Part shown: positions 18,507-27,312 of the stretch, piece after piece
Layout: every line of letters begins with the position of its first letter
Position numbering within the stretch: position 1 is the first letter of the stretch
Origin: Bacillota bacterium
GTDB lineage: Bacteria; Armatimonadota; HRBIN16
Direction of reading: 5' to 3'
Assembly (NCBI GenBank): GCA_023511455.1
Contig: JAIMBJ010000032.1
Location: 1-38,720 of the forward strand
Length of the DNA: 38,720 nucleotides
Notes under the pieces: model-generated
Told to the model about the DNA's origin: nothing
The model's database searches: none
What the model saw: only the letters and a program-made list of their open reading frames with translations
Made by a program: the position numbers and the translations under genes

Positions 18507-19304
18507 ATGAACCTGAACGTGTTTCTCTCCAGCATTCGAAATAATCCTTGGGTCACCCCGGTAACGGTCATGGCGCTGGTTTTGGGGGCATTGCTGGCGG
18601 TCTCTCTGAAGACCCAGCAGAGCATCCGGTCTACTTCGTTGCCATCCAATCGTTTTTTCGGGCTGGCTGCTGCTTACCGCGACCAGCAAGAGCAACTCAA
18701 GATGGCAAACGAGGAGATCAGCAAGCTTCGAGAGCGCACGACGCAGTATGAGAACGAAATGGCGAGCGCGTCTGAGAAGACGAAGCTGCTGAATAACGCC
18801 TTGCAGGAAGCGAAGTTTCTGGCTGGTCTAATACCGGTCGAGGGACCGGGCGTGGAGGTGGTCTTGCAGGACAGCAAGAAACGACCGCCCGCCAATTCGC
18901 CCATAGATATTGAAAACTATATCATTCATGACTCGGATTTACAGCGGGTAGTGAACGAGCTGCACGCCGCCGGGGCGGAGGCGGTATCCATCAACGGGCA
19001 GCGTATCATTGCGACTACCGCCATCCGTTGCGTGGGACCGACGATACAGGTGAACGGCATTGCGCTGTCTTCACCGTACGTTATCCATGCGATTGGCGAC
19101 CCGGATACGCTCATGGGGGCATTGAACCTGCCGCAAGGCGTACTTACCGACATTCAGGCGATAGACCCAGACATGGTGAAGGTGACGAAAAAGAGCAACG
19201 TTCAGATACCGGCTTACACGGGCAGTCTGGTTTTCCGGTATGCCAAGCCGGTCGTCGCGACACCCGGCAACACCTCGCAGGAGAAGGGGGACGGCGTCCG
19301 ATGA
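18507..19304 (+). CDS. DUF881 family membrane-anchored protein (YlxW/YlxX-like)
   Basis: The 265-residue protein has one membrane anchor (about 17-36), a coiled coil (about 57-100, rich in Glu/Lys/Gln) and an extracytoplasmic DUF881 domain. The markers are GPGVEVVLQDSK, the HDSDLQRVVNELHAAGAEAVSINGQRI region (split in the middle by family norms) and IRCVGPTIQVNG. Members occur next to division genes, often paired with a DUF1290 gene, in Firmicutes, Actinobacteria and relatives. The function is not established; a role near the division site is inferred from context. It starts right after the ftsQ stop and overlaps the next gene as ATGA. Confidence 0.85.
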   Translation: MNLNVFLSSIRNNPWVTPVTVMALVLGALLAVSLKTQQSIRSTSLPSNRFFGLAAAYRDQQEQLKMANEEISKLRERTTQYENEMASASEKTKLLNNALQEAKFLAGLIPVEGPGVEVVLQDSKKRPPANSPIDIENYIIHDSDLQRVVNELHAAGAEAVSINGQRIIATTAIRCVGPTIQVNGIALSSPYVIHAIGDPDTLMGALNLPQGVLTDIQAIDPDMVKVTKKSNVQIPAYTGSLVFRYAKPVVATPGNTSQEKGDGVR

Positions 19305-19669
19305 GCTGGTTGCCCGTTGTGGCTTTACTGGCGGGATTCATTATTTTCTACTTTGTCCCGCTGCAGCTGCCCAGTGATTACGCCCCCTACTTGAGCCTGG
19401 CTACTTTATCGGGGCTGGATTCGATTTTAGGGGGAATTCGTGCAGGTATTGAGGGCAAGTTTCACGTAGATGTATTCATATCAGGATTTATCTTCAACAC
19501 CCTGCTGGCGGCACTGCTGGCGTACCTGGGCGACCAGATCGGGGTGGATTTGTTTCTGGCAGCGGTGGTCACGCTGGGCGGGCGAATGTTTCTGAATCTG
19601 TCGCTCATCCGCCGCTACTACTTGACTCAATGGAACATATCCCGGCAGCGGGATGCTGAAAGAACCTGA
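19301..19669 (+). CDS. sbp: small basic protein, DUF1290 family (Sbp-like)
   Basis: The 122-residue protein has three or four hydrophobic segments: WLPVVALLAGFIIFYFVPLQ, a middle part LDSILGGIRAGIEGKFH typical of the family, then FISGFIFNTLLAALLAYLGD and DLFLAAVVTLGGRMFLNL. The C-terminus is basic (LIRRYYL, SRQRD). In Bacillus subtilis the homologue lies in the ylxW-ylxX-sbp region just before ftsA-ftsZ, the same order as here. Its biochemical function is unknown. The start overlaps the DUF881 stop (ATGA). Confidence 0.85.
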   Translation: MSWLPVVALLAGFIIFYFVPLQLPSDYAPYLSLATLSGLDSILGGIRAGIEGKFHVDVFISGFIFNTLLAALLAYLGDQIGVDLFLAAVVTLGGRMFLNLSLIRRYYLTQWNISRQRDAERT

Positions 19670-19686
19670 AACGGGAGTTCACATCG

Positions 19687-20904
19687 ATGATTGCCGGACT
19701 GGATATCGGCACAACAAAAATAGCAGCTTTGATCGCGGAAGTCACGGACGACATGCGCATCAATATCATCGGGGTTGGGGTTGTCCCCTCCAGAGGTCTG
19801 CGCAAGGGAACGGTCGTGGATATAGAGCAGGCAACCCAATCCATCGAGCAGGCTGTGGAACAGGCAGAGCATATGGCGGGACGGCGCATCGAGTCAGTTT
19901 ATGTGGGGGTGACCGGTGAACACATCCGTTCCCTGAACTCCAGGGGGATGATCGCGGTGACGTCTCCCACGCATGAGATTTCGCGGGAAGACGTGGAACG
20001 GGTGATGGAGAGCTCGCGAACGGTGGTGCTGACGCCCGACCGCGAAATTATCCATGCCATCCCGCGAGGGTACGTCGTAGACGGTCAGGACGGTATTCGC
20101 CATCCAGAAGGCATGAGCGGTTCACGTCTGGAGGTGGAGACGCACATTATTCACGGTAGCAGCACTTTCTTGCAAAATATTACCAAATGCGTGCAACGCG
20201 CGCGGCTTCAGATTAACGAGCTGGTGGTCGAGCCGATTGCCACAGCGGCGGCGGTACTGACGGAAGCCGAGCGCGACCTCGGGGTAGCGCTGGCGGACAT
20301 CGGGGGCGGTACGACCGATGTGGCGGTTTTCACCGGTGGGGAGATATACTATACTGGTGTCATTCCTATCGGAGGTAACCACGTTACGAACGACATCTCA
20401 ATGGGGTTGCGCACACCGCCAGAAGAGAGCGAACGGATTAAGCTCCAGTATGCCTGTGCGGTGAAGGAAATGGTTGGAGAAAACGAAGTCGTGCCCCATC
20501 GTCCGATGGGAAGCAATGAAGAGCGGAAGATACCGGCGCGGGTACTGGCGGAGATTGTGGAACCCCGAATGCGAGAGCTGTTTGAGCTGGTGTACGAGGA
20601 AATCAGGAAGTCGGGCACGGCGGGCATGTTGCCTGGCGGACTGGTACTGAGCGGAGGCGGTAGCTTGATGCGCGGTGTGGTGGAACTGGCGCGAGAGGTT
20701 ACCGATATGCCGGTGCGGGTCGGCAAGCCCATGAACATCGGAGGTCTGGTAGATAAGGTGGACAGCCCGGTATTTGCAACGGGTGTGGGGCTACTTTTGT
20801 ACGGGCTGGAACGTTATTATATGGTTGCCGACTCCCGCCATCGCTCTTTATGGCAGGGGGTGACGGTATGGTTTCGCCGTCTGCTATCACGTTTCGCGCA
20901 ATAA
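19687..20904 (+). CDS. ftsA: cell division protein FtsA (actin-like membrane tether for FtsZ)
   Basis: FtsA binds ATP, anchors FtsZ filaments to the membrane and recruits late division proteins. The 405-residue protein has phosphate-1 loop GLDIGTTKIAALIAE, the SHS2 (1C) domain around residues 85-165, LADIGGGTTDVAVF (phosphate-2), GGNHVTNDISMGL, and LSGGGSLMRGV (adenosine motif). It ends with an amphipathic helix rich in Trp/Phe/Arg (VTVWFRRLLSRFAQ), the membrane-targeting sequence. GGGAG precedes the ATG. ftsZ follows after 30 bases. Confidence 0.96.
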   Translation: MIAGLDIGTTKIAALIAEVTDDMRINIIGVGVVPSRGLRKGTVVDIEQATQSIEQAVEQAEHMAGRRIESVYVGVTGEHIRSLNSRGMIAVTSPTHEISREDVERVMESSRTVVLTPDREIIHAIPRGYVVDGQDGIRHPEGMSGSRLEVETHIIHGSSTFLQNITKCVQRARLQINELVVEPIATAAAVLTEAERDLGVALADIGGGTTDVAVFTGGEIYYTGVIPIGGNHVTNDISMGLRTPPEESERIKLQYACAVKEMVGENEVVPHRPMGSNEERKIPARVLAEIVEPRMRELFELVYEEIRKSGTAGMLPGGLVLSGGGSLMRGVVELAREVTDMPVRVGKPMNIGGLVDKVDSPVFATGVGLLLYGLERYYMVADSRHRSLWQGVTVWFRRLLSRFAQ

Positions 20905-20934
20905 TATCCATTTCATCATAGGGGGCTAAACACC

Positions 20935-22089
20935 ATGGCTGGCGTAAGACAGTATGCGCAGATTAAGGTCATCGGCATCGGTGGTGGTGGCACAAACGCC
21001 GTGAACCGCATGATCGAAGCGGGGCTGGTTGGGGTGGACTTTTGTGCCATGAACACCGATGTGCAGGTGCTGGAGATTTCCGCCGCCGAGAAGAAGGTTC
21101 AGCTCGGCGAGAATCTGACCAGAGGGTTAGGCGCGGGCGGCAATCCGCAGATTGGTCGCAGCGCTGCGGAGGAGAGCAAGAACGAAATCATGAAGGCGCT
21201 GGAAGGTGCTGACATGGTGTTCATCACCGCAGGCATGGGTGGTGGCACGGGCACGGGCGCAGCGCCTGTGGTCGCGCAGCTGGCGAAGGAGATGGGCGCA
21301 CTGACCGTCGCAGTGGTGACAAAACCGTTCAATTTTGAGGGACCGCGCCGGATGCAAATCGCCGAAGAGGGCGTTGCCAACCTGCGCGAGCATGTGGATA
21401 CGTTAATCGTCATTCCCAACGAACGTTTACTCAACGTCGTAGAAAAGCGCACTACTCTGGTGGAAGCCTTCCGCGCCGCCGACGATATTCTCAGGCAGGG
21501 CGTGCAGGGCATTTCCGACATTATTACCATCCCGGGCTTAATCAACGTGGACTTTGCGGACGTGAAGACCATCATGTCCAACGCTGGTCCAGCGCTTATG
21601 GGAATCGGGCACGGTAGCGGCGAGCATCGCGCCCGTGAGGCGGCAGAAAGCGCCACGAACAGCCCTCTGCTGGAAACCTCCATCGACGGCGCACAGCGCG
21701 TGCTCATTAATGTGACCAGCGGTCCCGACATGACCCTGCAGGAGTTGAGCGAAGCGGCTGCAGTTATCCAGAGCCTTTGCGATCTGGAAACGGCCCACAT
21801 CATCTACGGTCACGTGGTGGATCCGAAGATGGAGGGTGAAGTGAAGATTACGGTGCTGGCGGCAGGTTTACCTGCCTCTTCGCAGGGTCCTCTGGCGGAA
21901 CGTCCGGCGCAACGTCCGGAGCCCCTGCGACGCCCGGAGCCTATGGCAGAACGTATGGGAGGAATACCGACCCGCCCCGCGGAGCGTACCTCCGCTGCGC
22001 CTTCGGGCGCACCGGAACGCCAGCCCCAGCAAGCACCGGTGAACGAAACCGACTATGACATCCCGACATTCCTTCGCAGGCGCGGCTAA
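20935..22089 (+). CDS. ftsZ: cell division protein FtsZ (tubulin-like GTPase)
   Basis: FtsZ forms the Z ring. The 384-residue protein has [15 protein letters not shown] (14-28), the tubulin signature [11 protein letters not shown] (102-112), [11 protein letters not shown] (T7 loop), and the C-terminal subdomain with [12 protein letters not shown] Pro/Arg/Glu-rich linker (about 316-370) with repeated RPEP and ERP units precedes the C-terminal peptide [12 protein letters not shown], which binds FtsA. AGGGGG lies nine bases before the ATG. A strong hairpin terminator follows. Confidence 0.98.
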   Translation: MAGVRQYAQIKVIGIGGGGTNAVNRMIEAGLVGVDFCAMNTDVQVLEISAAEKKVQLGENLTRGLGAGGNPQIGRSAAEESKNEIMKALEGADMVFITAGMGGGTGTGAAPVVAQLAKEMGALTVAVVTKPFNFEGPRRMQIAEEGVANLREHVDTLIVIPNERLLNVVEKRTTLVEAFRAADDILRQGVQGISDIITIPGLINVDFADVKTIMSNAGPALMGIGHGSGEHRAREAAESATNSPLLETSIDGAQRVLINVTSGPDMTLQELSEAAAVIQSLCDLETAHIIYGHVVDPKMEGEVKITVLAAGLPASSQGPLAERPAQRPEPLRRPEPMAERMGGIPTRPAERTSAAPSGAPERQPQQAPVNETDYDIPTFLRRRG

Positions 22090-22117
22090 AACCACTGCGT
22101 GAATGCTCCCTGAAGCG

Positions 22118-22145
22118 GGGGCGAGGCGGTGAGCCTCGCCCCTTT
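22118..22145 (+). terminator. rho-independent terminator after ftsZ
   Basis: GGGGCGAGGC (22118-22127), loop GGTGA, then GCCTCGCCCC (22133-22142) form a perfect 10-base stem followed by TTT. It lies 29 bases after the ftsZ stop and ends directly before the convergent isomerase gene. It probably closes the dcw transcript; the short T-run makes it weaker than ideal. Confidence 0.75.
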
Positions 22146-22146
22146 G

Positions 22147-22932
22147 CTACACCCCTGCGATAATGCGGTCGATACGCTGCGCGACATCGCGCAGATAGTT
22201 TGCATCGCCTCCACCGAGCTCGGCAGTCAGGAATCCCCTGTAGCCTATCTCATCCAGTGCCTTGCGCACCTCTCGCCAGTTCACGTCGCCTTCCAGCAGG
22301 TTCACAAACTGGCGTGTGCTGCGTTTGAAGTCTTTCAGGTGAATACGCTGGATGCGTTTGCCCAGAGTGCGTATCCAGTCCTCTGACCAGCCGAAAGCCA
22401 GCACGTTGCCCACGTCGAAGTATGCCTTCACAAATGGACTGCGGAACTCGTCCACATAACGCGCGAACTCCAGCGGACTGAGCAGGAAGTTATTCCAGAC
22501 GTTTTCCACCGCGATGACCACTTTCAGCTTTTCCGCCAGAGGAATCAGCTTGCGAATGTTCTGCTGAGAGCGGGTATAAGCATCTGCATACCGTGTGCTT
22601 TCGTTGACAATGGCAGGTACCAGCAGCACCGTATCGGCTCCCAGTTCTTTGGCACAGTGCAGAGCTGCCTGCACATCCTGAAGACCCTTTTCCACCGTGC
22701 GCGGGTCGGCGCTGGAGAGTGGAGCGTGCCATCCTCCGTAGATAATAGAATGAACGGGTACACCGCTCAATTCCGATGCCGCGCGAATCTTCTTTATCTC
22801 TTCCGGGTCGCTAATAGGGGGAGCCTCGATGCCGTCAAACCCTACCTCTTTTGCCAGATGGAAACGCTCGACGTAGCTGAGATTGCTGGGCAGCATAGAA
22901 AGTATCAGCGCTTTTTTCAGACCGTTCTGCAT
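22147..22932 (-). CDS. sugar phosphate isomerase/epimerase, TIM-barrel (xylose-isomerase-like/AP endonuclease 2 fold)
   Basis: The 261-residue product has the metal-binding residues of this superfamily: VEN (Glu143), FDVGN (Asp173), HLKDF (His198) and TAELGGG (Glu238), one at the end of each expected strand. The family contains hexulose and xylulose 5-phosphate epimerases, inosose dehydratase (IolE) and ketose 3-epimerases; the substrate cannot be decided from sequence. ATG 22932 is preceded by GGAGGAGG; an in-frame extension of 49 codons upstream is basic, Arg/Pro-rich and unlikely to be coding. It is divergent from the kinase and aldolase genes, which suggests a shared sugar pathway. Confidence 0.82.
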   Translation of the reverse strand: MQNGLKKALILSMLPSNLSYVERFHLAKEVGFDGIEAPPISDPEEIKKIRAASELSGVPVHSIIYGGWHAPLSSADPRTVEKGLQDVQAALHCAKELGADTVLLVPAIVNESTRYADAYTRSQQNIRKLIPLAEKLKVVIAVENVWNNFLLSPLEFARYVDEFRSPFVKAYFDVGNVLAFGWSEDWIRTLGKRIQRIHLKDFKRSTRQFVNLLEGDVNWREVRKALDEIGYRGFLTAELGGGDANYLRDVAQRIDRIIAGV

Positions 22933-23077
22933 TGCCGTTTGCCTCCTCCGCCGTTTTAGACCTTCGTTCCCTAGCGCTTTTGGCGAATCCTGCCTCGGAA
23001 GGGGCTTTTCGGGAAGGATGCGACGAGGGCACGGGAGAATCGAAGCATGGCGCGTGTTTCGACTGAGGTGACGATTC

Positions 23078-24016
23078 ATGCCGCAGGTGCTTTCTCTGGG
23101 TGAGCTTCTGGTGGAGGTGATGCGCCCCGCTGTGGATCAGCCCCTGGATGAACCGGGGCAATTTGTGGGACCATACCCCAGCGGCGCACCGGCGATTTTT
23201 ATCGATGCAGTAGCGCGATTAGGCGTTTCGTGTGGCTTCCTGGGCGTGGTGGGGGACGACCCGTTCGGCAGGTGCATTCTGCGTCGGCTGAGAGCAGATG
23301 GTGTGGATGTGCGCCACATACGCACGGTCGCACACCGGACGACCGGCATCGCTTTTGTTTGCTACCGTTCAGACGGCTCGAGGCAGTTTCTGTTTCATCT
23401 ACCCCAGTCTGCCGCGGCTTTGTTAAGCCCCGAAGACGTGCGGGATGAATACCTGCACGGTGTGAAGGCGCTGCATGTCACCGGCTCGGCATTAAGCATC
23501 AGCGACTGCGCCCGGGAGGCCTGTCATCGAGCGGTAAATCTCGCCAAGCAGCACGGGGCGATAGTCAGCTTTGACCCGAATGTCCGACCGGAACTGCTGG
23601 GACTAGAGGCGGTTCGGGAGTTGTGCGAGCCGGTGCTGCGGGCTTGCGATGTGCTTTTGCCAAGCGGCGGCGAAGCAACCATGCTGACGGGCGATGCCGA
23701 TGAGGAAAAGGCATGTCGTCATCTCGTGGAGAGGGGCATCCCGATTGTGGTGCTGAAGCGTGGTGCACAGGGGTGCGTGGTGTTCACCGATAACGAGCAG
23801 GTGCATATTCCTGCCTTCCCTGTGACGGAGGTAGATCCCACAGGAGCAGGTGATGCTTTCGCCGGCGGCTTCGTGGTTGCGATGCTGAGGGGGATGTCAG
23901 TGACAGAGGCGGCTCGATTCGCCAGCGCCATTGGAGCACTGGCAGTCACCAGGCAGGGACCCATGGAAGGGTTACCCACCCTTGCGGAGGTAGAGGCGTT
24001 CTTGTCGGCGATGTAG
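23078..24016 (+). CDS. PfkB-family carbohydrate kinase
   Basis: The 312-residue protein phosphorylates a sugar with ATP. It has the N-terminal GELLVEVMRP motif, SGAPAIFIDAVARLG with FLGVVGDDPFG (PfkB signature 1 region), FDPNVRPELL, PSGGEATMLTG, LKRGAQGCVVF and the anion-hole/catalytic motif DPTGAGDAFAGGF (Asp259 as base). This pattern resembles 2-keto-3-deoxygluconate, fructose or ribokinase-like enzymes; the exact sugar is unknown. GAGGTGA precedes the ATG. It lies 15 bases ahead of a class II aldolase gene, so the phosphorylated product may be the aldolase substrate. Confidence 0.88.
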   Translation: MPQVLSLGELLVEVMRPAVDQPLDEPGQFVGPYPSGAPAIFIDAVARLGVSCGFLGVVGDDPFGRCILRRLRADGVDVRHIRTVAHRTTGIAFVCYRSDGSRQFLFHLPQSAAALLSPEDVRDEYLHGVKALHVTGSALSISDCAREACHRAVNLAKQHGAIVSFDPNVRPELLGLEAVRELCEPVLRACDVLLPSGGEATMLTGDADEEKACRHLVERGIPIVVLKRGAQGCVVFTDNEQVHIPAFPVTEVDPTGAGDAFAGGFVVAMLRGMSVTEAARFASAIGALAVTRQGPMEGLPTLAEVEAFLSAM

Positions 24017-24031
24017 GGGGAACGGAAAGGG

Positions 24032-24898
24032 ATGTATCTGAAAGAGGCTCTGGAGTCCTGTCGACAGCGTGGAGCGGCTATTCTGGCGACGAACTTCTAT
24101 AATGCGGAGACCTTGCTGGCGGTGTTGCGCGCCGCCCGCGAGATGCGCTCAGTGTTGATTCTGCAAACATCACCCGCTACGCTAAGCTACCTCGGACTGG
24201 AAACGGCTGTGGCAATGGCTCGCGCCGCCAGTCGTGAGATGGGTGTCACAGCATGGTTGCACCTGGACCACGCGCGCGACCCAGACCTGGTGCGCCGGTG
24301 TATAGAGACCGGATACGACTCGGTCATGATCGATGCCAGCGAGAAGGATTTTGATACCAATGTGCGTCTTACCAGGGAAGTAGTTGCGCTGGCGCGTCCG
24401 CGAGGTGCTCTGGTGGAAGCCGAGCTGGGATATGTGCCGAAGGTGGGAGAACGTGAGGCACAGGAGTTGGACATGACTGCGCCCGAACAGGCGAAACGCT
24501 TTGTGCAAGAGACGGGCGTGGACCTGCTGGCGGTGGCCATCGGCAATGCGCACGGGTTCTACAAACGGCAGCCCCAGCTGGACATCGGGCGGTTGAAAGC
24601 CATTCGGGAGAGCGTGGATGCGTTTCTGGTGCTGCACGGCGCCTCAGGCATTCCGGACGACCAGTGGCGCGAGGCGGTGCGAAACGGCATTGTGAAGGTG
24701 AACTTCGCCACCGAAATCAAAGACGCCTTTATGGCTTACCTGCGCGAGGCTATCGTCCGCTCGGACAGTATCGATATCCGGCAGGTTTTTCCACCTGCCA
24801 TGCAGGCGGTGACCGCGCTGGTGAAGGGCAAGTTGCACCTGTGCGGATGGCAGGATTCCGGCATTACCCCGGCAAACCAAAGCAAAAACGGTCTTTGA
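24032..24898 (+). CDS. class II (zinc) ketose-bisphosphate aldolase family protein
   Basis: This 288-residue enzyme belongs to the class II aldolases (fructose- and tagatose-bisphosphate aldolases, GatY/KbaY/FbaA). The key residues are present: HLDHARD (Asp79 base, His80 zinc ligand), DSVMIDAS, VEAELGYV (Glu131), GNAHGFY (His174 zinc ligand), LHGASGIPD (His202 zinc ligand) and the phosphate-binding GIVKVNFATE. It cleaves a ketose bisphosphate to dihydroxyacetone phosphate and an aldehyde. The exact sugar is unknown; it could serve glycolysis, but its place after a PfkB kinase suggests a specific sugar. alr starts one base after the stop. Confidence 0.9.
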   Translation: MYLKEALESCRQRGAAILATNFYNAETLLAVLRAAREMRSVLILQTSPATLSYLGLETAVAMARAASREMGVTAWLHLDHARDPDLVRRCIETGYDSVMIDASEKDFDTNVRLTREVVALARPRGALVEAELGYVPKVGEREAQELDMTAPEQAKRFVQETGVDLLAVAIGNAHGFYKRQPQLDIGRLKAIRESVDAFLVLHGASGIPDDQWREAVRNGIVKVNFATEIKDAFMAYLREAIVRSDSIDIRQVFPPAMQAVTALVKGKLHLCGWQDSGITPANQSKNGL

Positions 24899-24899
24899 G

Positions 24900-26030
24900 A
24901 TGGAAACAGAGCATCTGCCTCTTTGCCCGCGAACCACTGCCGTCATCCGTCGTTCCGCGCTGGCTCATAACATCGAGTGGCTCCGTAAGCATCTCCCGCC
25001 GGGCACGCGCATCATGGCGGTGGTGAAAGCCAACGCATACGGACATGGAGCTGCGCTCCTTGCTCCAGTGCTACAGCAGTTTGGTGTGGACGCCTTTGGT
25101 GTGGCGGCAACGGCAGAGGCAAGCGGACTGCGCGATGCGGGCATCACCGCACCGATTTACCTGCTCAGCCCGGTGCTGCCCGAGGAGGTGGAGGCGGTCC
25201 TTTCAACGCAGGTTGTCTGTCTGGTGCAAGATGTGGACTTCGTGCGTCGTCTCTCGCAAGAGGCTTGCAGGCGCGGGCAGAATCTGGAGGTTCACCTGAA
25301 GGTAGACGTGGGCATGAGCCGTTTCGGCGTCTCTCCCGAACGCGCCGCGCAGGTAGCCCAGGCGATAGAGGGCATGCCGCACGTGCGCTTAACAGGCATC
25401 GCCACCCATTTCCCCTGCGCCGACTCCGATGCCGACCTGACCCGCTCGCAATGGAACCTGTTCGAGCGCACTGCCGAAGAGGTTTCGCAGCGATTGGGCA
25501 GACCATTGATACGCCATGCGGCAGCCAGTGCAGCGGTGCTGAACGTGCCAGAGGCAGCTGCAGACATGGTGCGGTGCGGATTGCTGGTATATGGTGTTGC
25601 CCCTTCGGGTTACAGGTCGGCGGAGCTGGGATTACGACCTGCGCTTTCACTGCATACCCGTGTAACCGCCCTGCGCCGTATCCCTGCCGGAACAGCAGTG
25701 GGCTATGGAGCCACCTTTGTGGCGCGAAGGGAAACGCTCGTGGCAACCTTGCCTGTTGGTTACGGCGATGGCTATGTGCGCGCGCTGGGCAATCGGGCAC
25801 AGGTGCTGCTGCGAGGCAGGCGTGTACCTGTGATCGGGCGAGTGTGCATGGACCAGATGATGGTAGACGCCACCGACACCGGTGCCGAAATCGGCGAGGT
25901 GGTCACCCTCATCGGCCGGCAGGGTGGGGAAGAAGTCACCGTGAACGACATCGCCGGCTGGCTGGACACCACACCGCATGAGGTAACCACCTTGCTCTCG
26001 GCGAGGGTGCATCGGGTCATAGTGGATTAG
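24900..26030 (+). CDS. alr: alanine racemase
   Basis: This PLP enzyme interconverts L- and D-alanine to supply Ddl. The 376-residue protein has [10 protein letters not shown] with PLP Lys43, [34 protein letters not shown], the AVGYGATF motif with catalytic Tyr269, [13 protein letters not shown], and [11 protein letters not shown]. The start follows the aldolase stop by one base, implying one transcript with the kinase and aldolase genes. It converges on ispG, and the two stop codons overlap. Confidence 0.95.
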   Translation: METEHLPLCPRTTAVIRRSALAHNIEWLRKHLPPGTRIMAVVKANAYGHGAALLAPVLQQFGVDAFGVAATAEASGLRDAGITAPIYLLSPVLPEEVEAVLSTQVVCLVQDVDFVRRLSQEACRRGQNLEVHLKVDVGMSRFGVSPERAAQVAQAIEGMPHVRLTGIATHFPCADSDADLTRSQWNLFERTAEEVSQRLGRPLIRHAAASAAVLNVPEAAADMVRCGLLVYGVAPSGYRSAELGLRPALSLHTRVTALRRIPAGTAVGYGATFVARRETLVATLPVGYGDGYVRALGNRAQVLLRGRRVPVIGRVCMDQMMVDATDTGAEIGEVVTLIGRQGGEEVTVNDIAGWLDTTPHEVTTLLSARVHRVIVD

Positions 26031-27214
26031 GGTTCCGTCCATCTGCCATCCTGCTTGAGCAGGTTAATCAGCTCCTCCACGCCGCGCTCCTGAGGGATGT
26101 TATCTTTCACCAGCTGACGTCCACGATACAGCGCGATTTTGCCCGCAGCCCGTCCCACATAACCGTAGTCCGCATCTGCCATCTCGCCGGGCCCGTTCAC
26201 GATACAGCCCATCACGGCAATATCCAGCCCCTTGAGATGTTTGGTGGCATTACGAACCTGATTGAGAACGGTAGGAAGGTCAAACTTGGTACGTCCACAG
26301 GAGGGACAGGCGATATACTCCACCTGCGTCTTTCGCAGGCCCATCGCCTGCAGGATGTCGTAGCAGACAGGGATTTCATTCACAGGGTCTTCCGCCAGAG
26401 ATACCCGTATGGTGTCGCCGATGCCTTCCGCCAGCAGCGTGGCGATGCCTGCCGTGCTTTTGATTCGGGCGTAGGTTCCGTCGCCTGCTTCCGTCACGCC
26501 CAGGTGAATGGGATAGTCGCGCCCGGTCTCGTCCAGCCGCTTCGCCAGCAGACGGTTTGCCGCCAGCATGATGGGCACGCGGCTGGCTTTCATCGAGATG
26601 ACGATATCGCGGAAGTCGTACTTCTCGCAAATCTCAATATATTCCATCGCCGACTGCACCATGCCTTCTGGGGTGTCGCCGTAGGTAACCAGCATCCGCT
26701 CACTGAGGCTGCCGTGATTGACCCCAATGCGCATGGCGATGCCATGCTTTTTGCACGCCTCGATGACGGGAACCAACGCCTCTTCGATGGCTTGCCGTTC
26801 CTGTGCGTGCTCTTCTGGCGTGTAGTCGTCGGCGCGACCGCGCGGCTTGCGGTAAACGAAGAGTCCTGGGTTGATGCGAATCTTGTCCACGTATGGCGCA
26901 ACTGCCACAGCAATATCTGTGCCCTGATGATGCACATCCGCCACCAGCGGCACACGGTAGCCTTTCTGGATGAGAATATTGCGGATTTCGCCGATGCAGT
27001 GTGCCTCCCGCAAGTTGGGTGCGGTGATACGCACGATTTCTGCGCCCGCGTCCCACAGCTGCATCACCTGTTCTGCTGCACGCTGCACATCCCATGTCTC
27101 CGCCGTAATCATGGATTGCACCGCGACGGGATGCCCACCGCCAATGGTGACCACGCCCACACGCACCGGGCGGGTCTTACGTCGGGGGTACTCTATTTGC
27201 CACATGTTCGCCAT
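26027..27214 (-). CDS. ispG: 4-hydroxy-3-methylbut-2-enyl diphosphate synthase IspG
   Basis: IspG (GcpE) reduces methylerythritol cyclodiphosphate to HMBPP in the MEP isoprenoid pathway and carries a 4Fe-4S cluster. The 395-residue protein has the TIM-barrel half with [27 protein letters not shown] and RINPGL, and the C-terminal half with cluster ligands CPSC (Cys303, Cys306) and [10 protein letters not shown] (Cys337, Glu344). It is the short bacterial form without an inserted third domain. ATG 27214 is listed; a second ATG at 27205 is also possible, since GGCAGG lies better spaced for it. Undecaprenyl phosphate for MraY derives from this pathway. Confidence 0.97.
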   Translation of the reverse strand: MANMWQIEYPRRKTRPVRVGVVTIGGGHPVAVQSMITAETWDVQRAAEQVMQLWDAGAEIVRITAPNLREAHCIGEIRNILIQKGYRVPLVADVHHQGTDIAVAVAPYVDKIRINPGLFVYRKPRGRADDYTPEEHAQERQAIEEALVPVIEACKKHGIAMRIGVNHGSLSERMLVTYGDTPEGMVQSAMEYIEICEKYDFRDIVISMKASRVPIMLAANRLLAKRLDETGRDYPIHLGVTEAGDGTYARIKSTAGIATLLAEGIGDTIRVSLAEDPVNEIPVCYDILQAMGLRKTQVEYIACPSCGRTKFDLPTVLNQVRNATKHLKGLDIAVMGCIVNGPGEMADADYGYVGRAAGKIALYRGRQLVKDNIPQERGVEELINLLKQDGRWTEP

Positions 27215-27237
27215 CCTGCCTGCGAGGTTTCCATATT

Positions 27238-27267
27238 ATTGTAGCATCCGACGAGGGCAAAAAACAA
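27238..27267 (-). promoter_or_regulatory. possible ispG promoter (TTGTTT, 18-base spacer, TACAAT)
   Basis: On the minus strand TACAAT at 27243-27238 lies about 25 bases before the ispG start. The nearest fitting -35 is TTGTTT at 27267-27262, which overlaps the hairpin terminator of the upstream gene. The -35 match is only three of six, so this is tentative. Confidence 0.4.
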
Positions 27268-27292
27268 CGGCGGGGGCGATCCCCGCCGTTGT
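27259..27292 (-). terminator. rho-independent terminator of the barrel-like protein gene
   Basis: On the minus strand ACAACGGCGGGG, loop ATCGC, and CCCCGCCGTTGT form a perfect 12-base stem that runs into a T-run (27264-27259). It is 20 bases after the stop of the preceding minus-strand gene and is the clearest terminator in the window. It insulates that gene from ispG. Confidence 0.88.
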
Positions 27293-27312
27293 AAAGCCAC
27301 GCACGCCGGAGT

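Noticed and set aside
22933-23079. Upstream extension of the TIM-barrel isomerase
   Set aside because: It is Arg/Pro-rich, has no ribosome site, and would overlap the start of the kinase gene; ATG 22932 has GGAGGAGG upstream.
26237-27244. Long plus-strand open frame opposite ispG
   Set aside because: The ispG strand carries all Fe-S cysteines and motifs; the complement frame has His/Arg-rich shadow composition.
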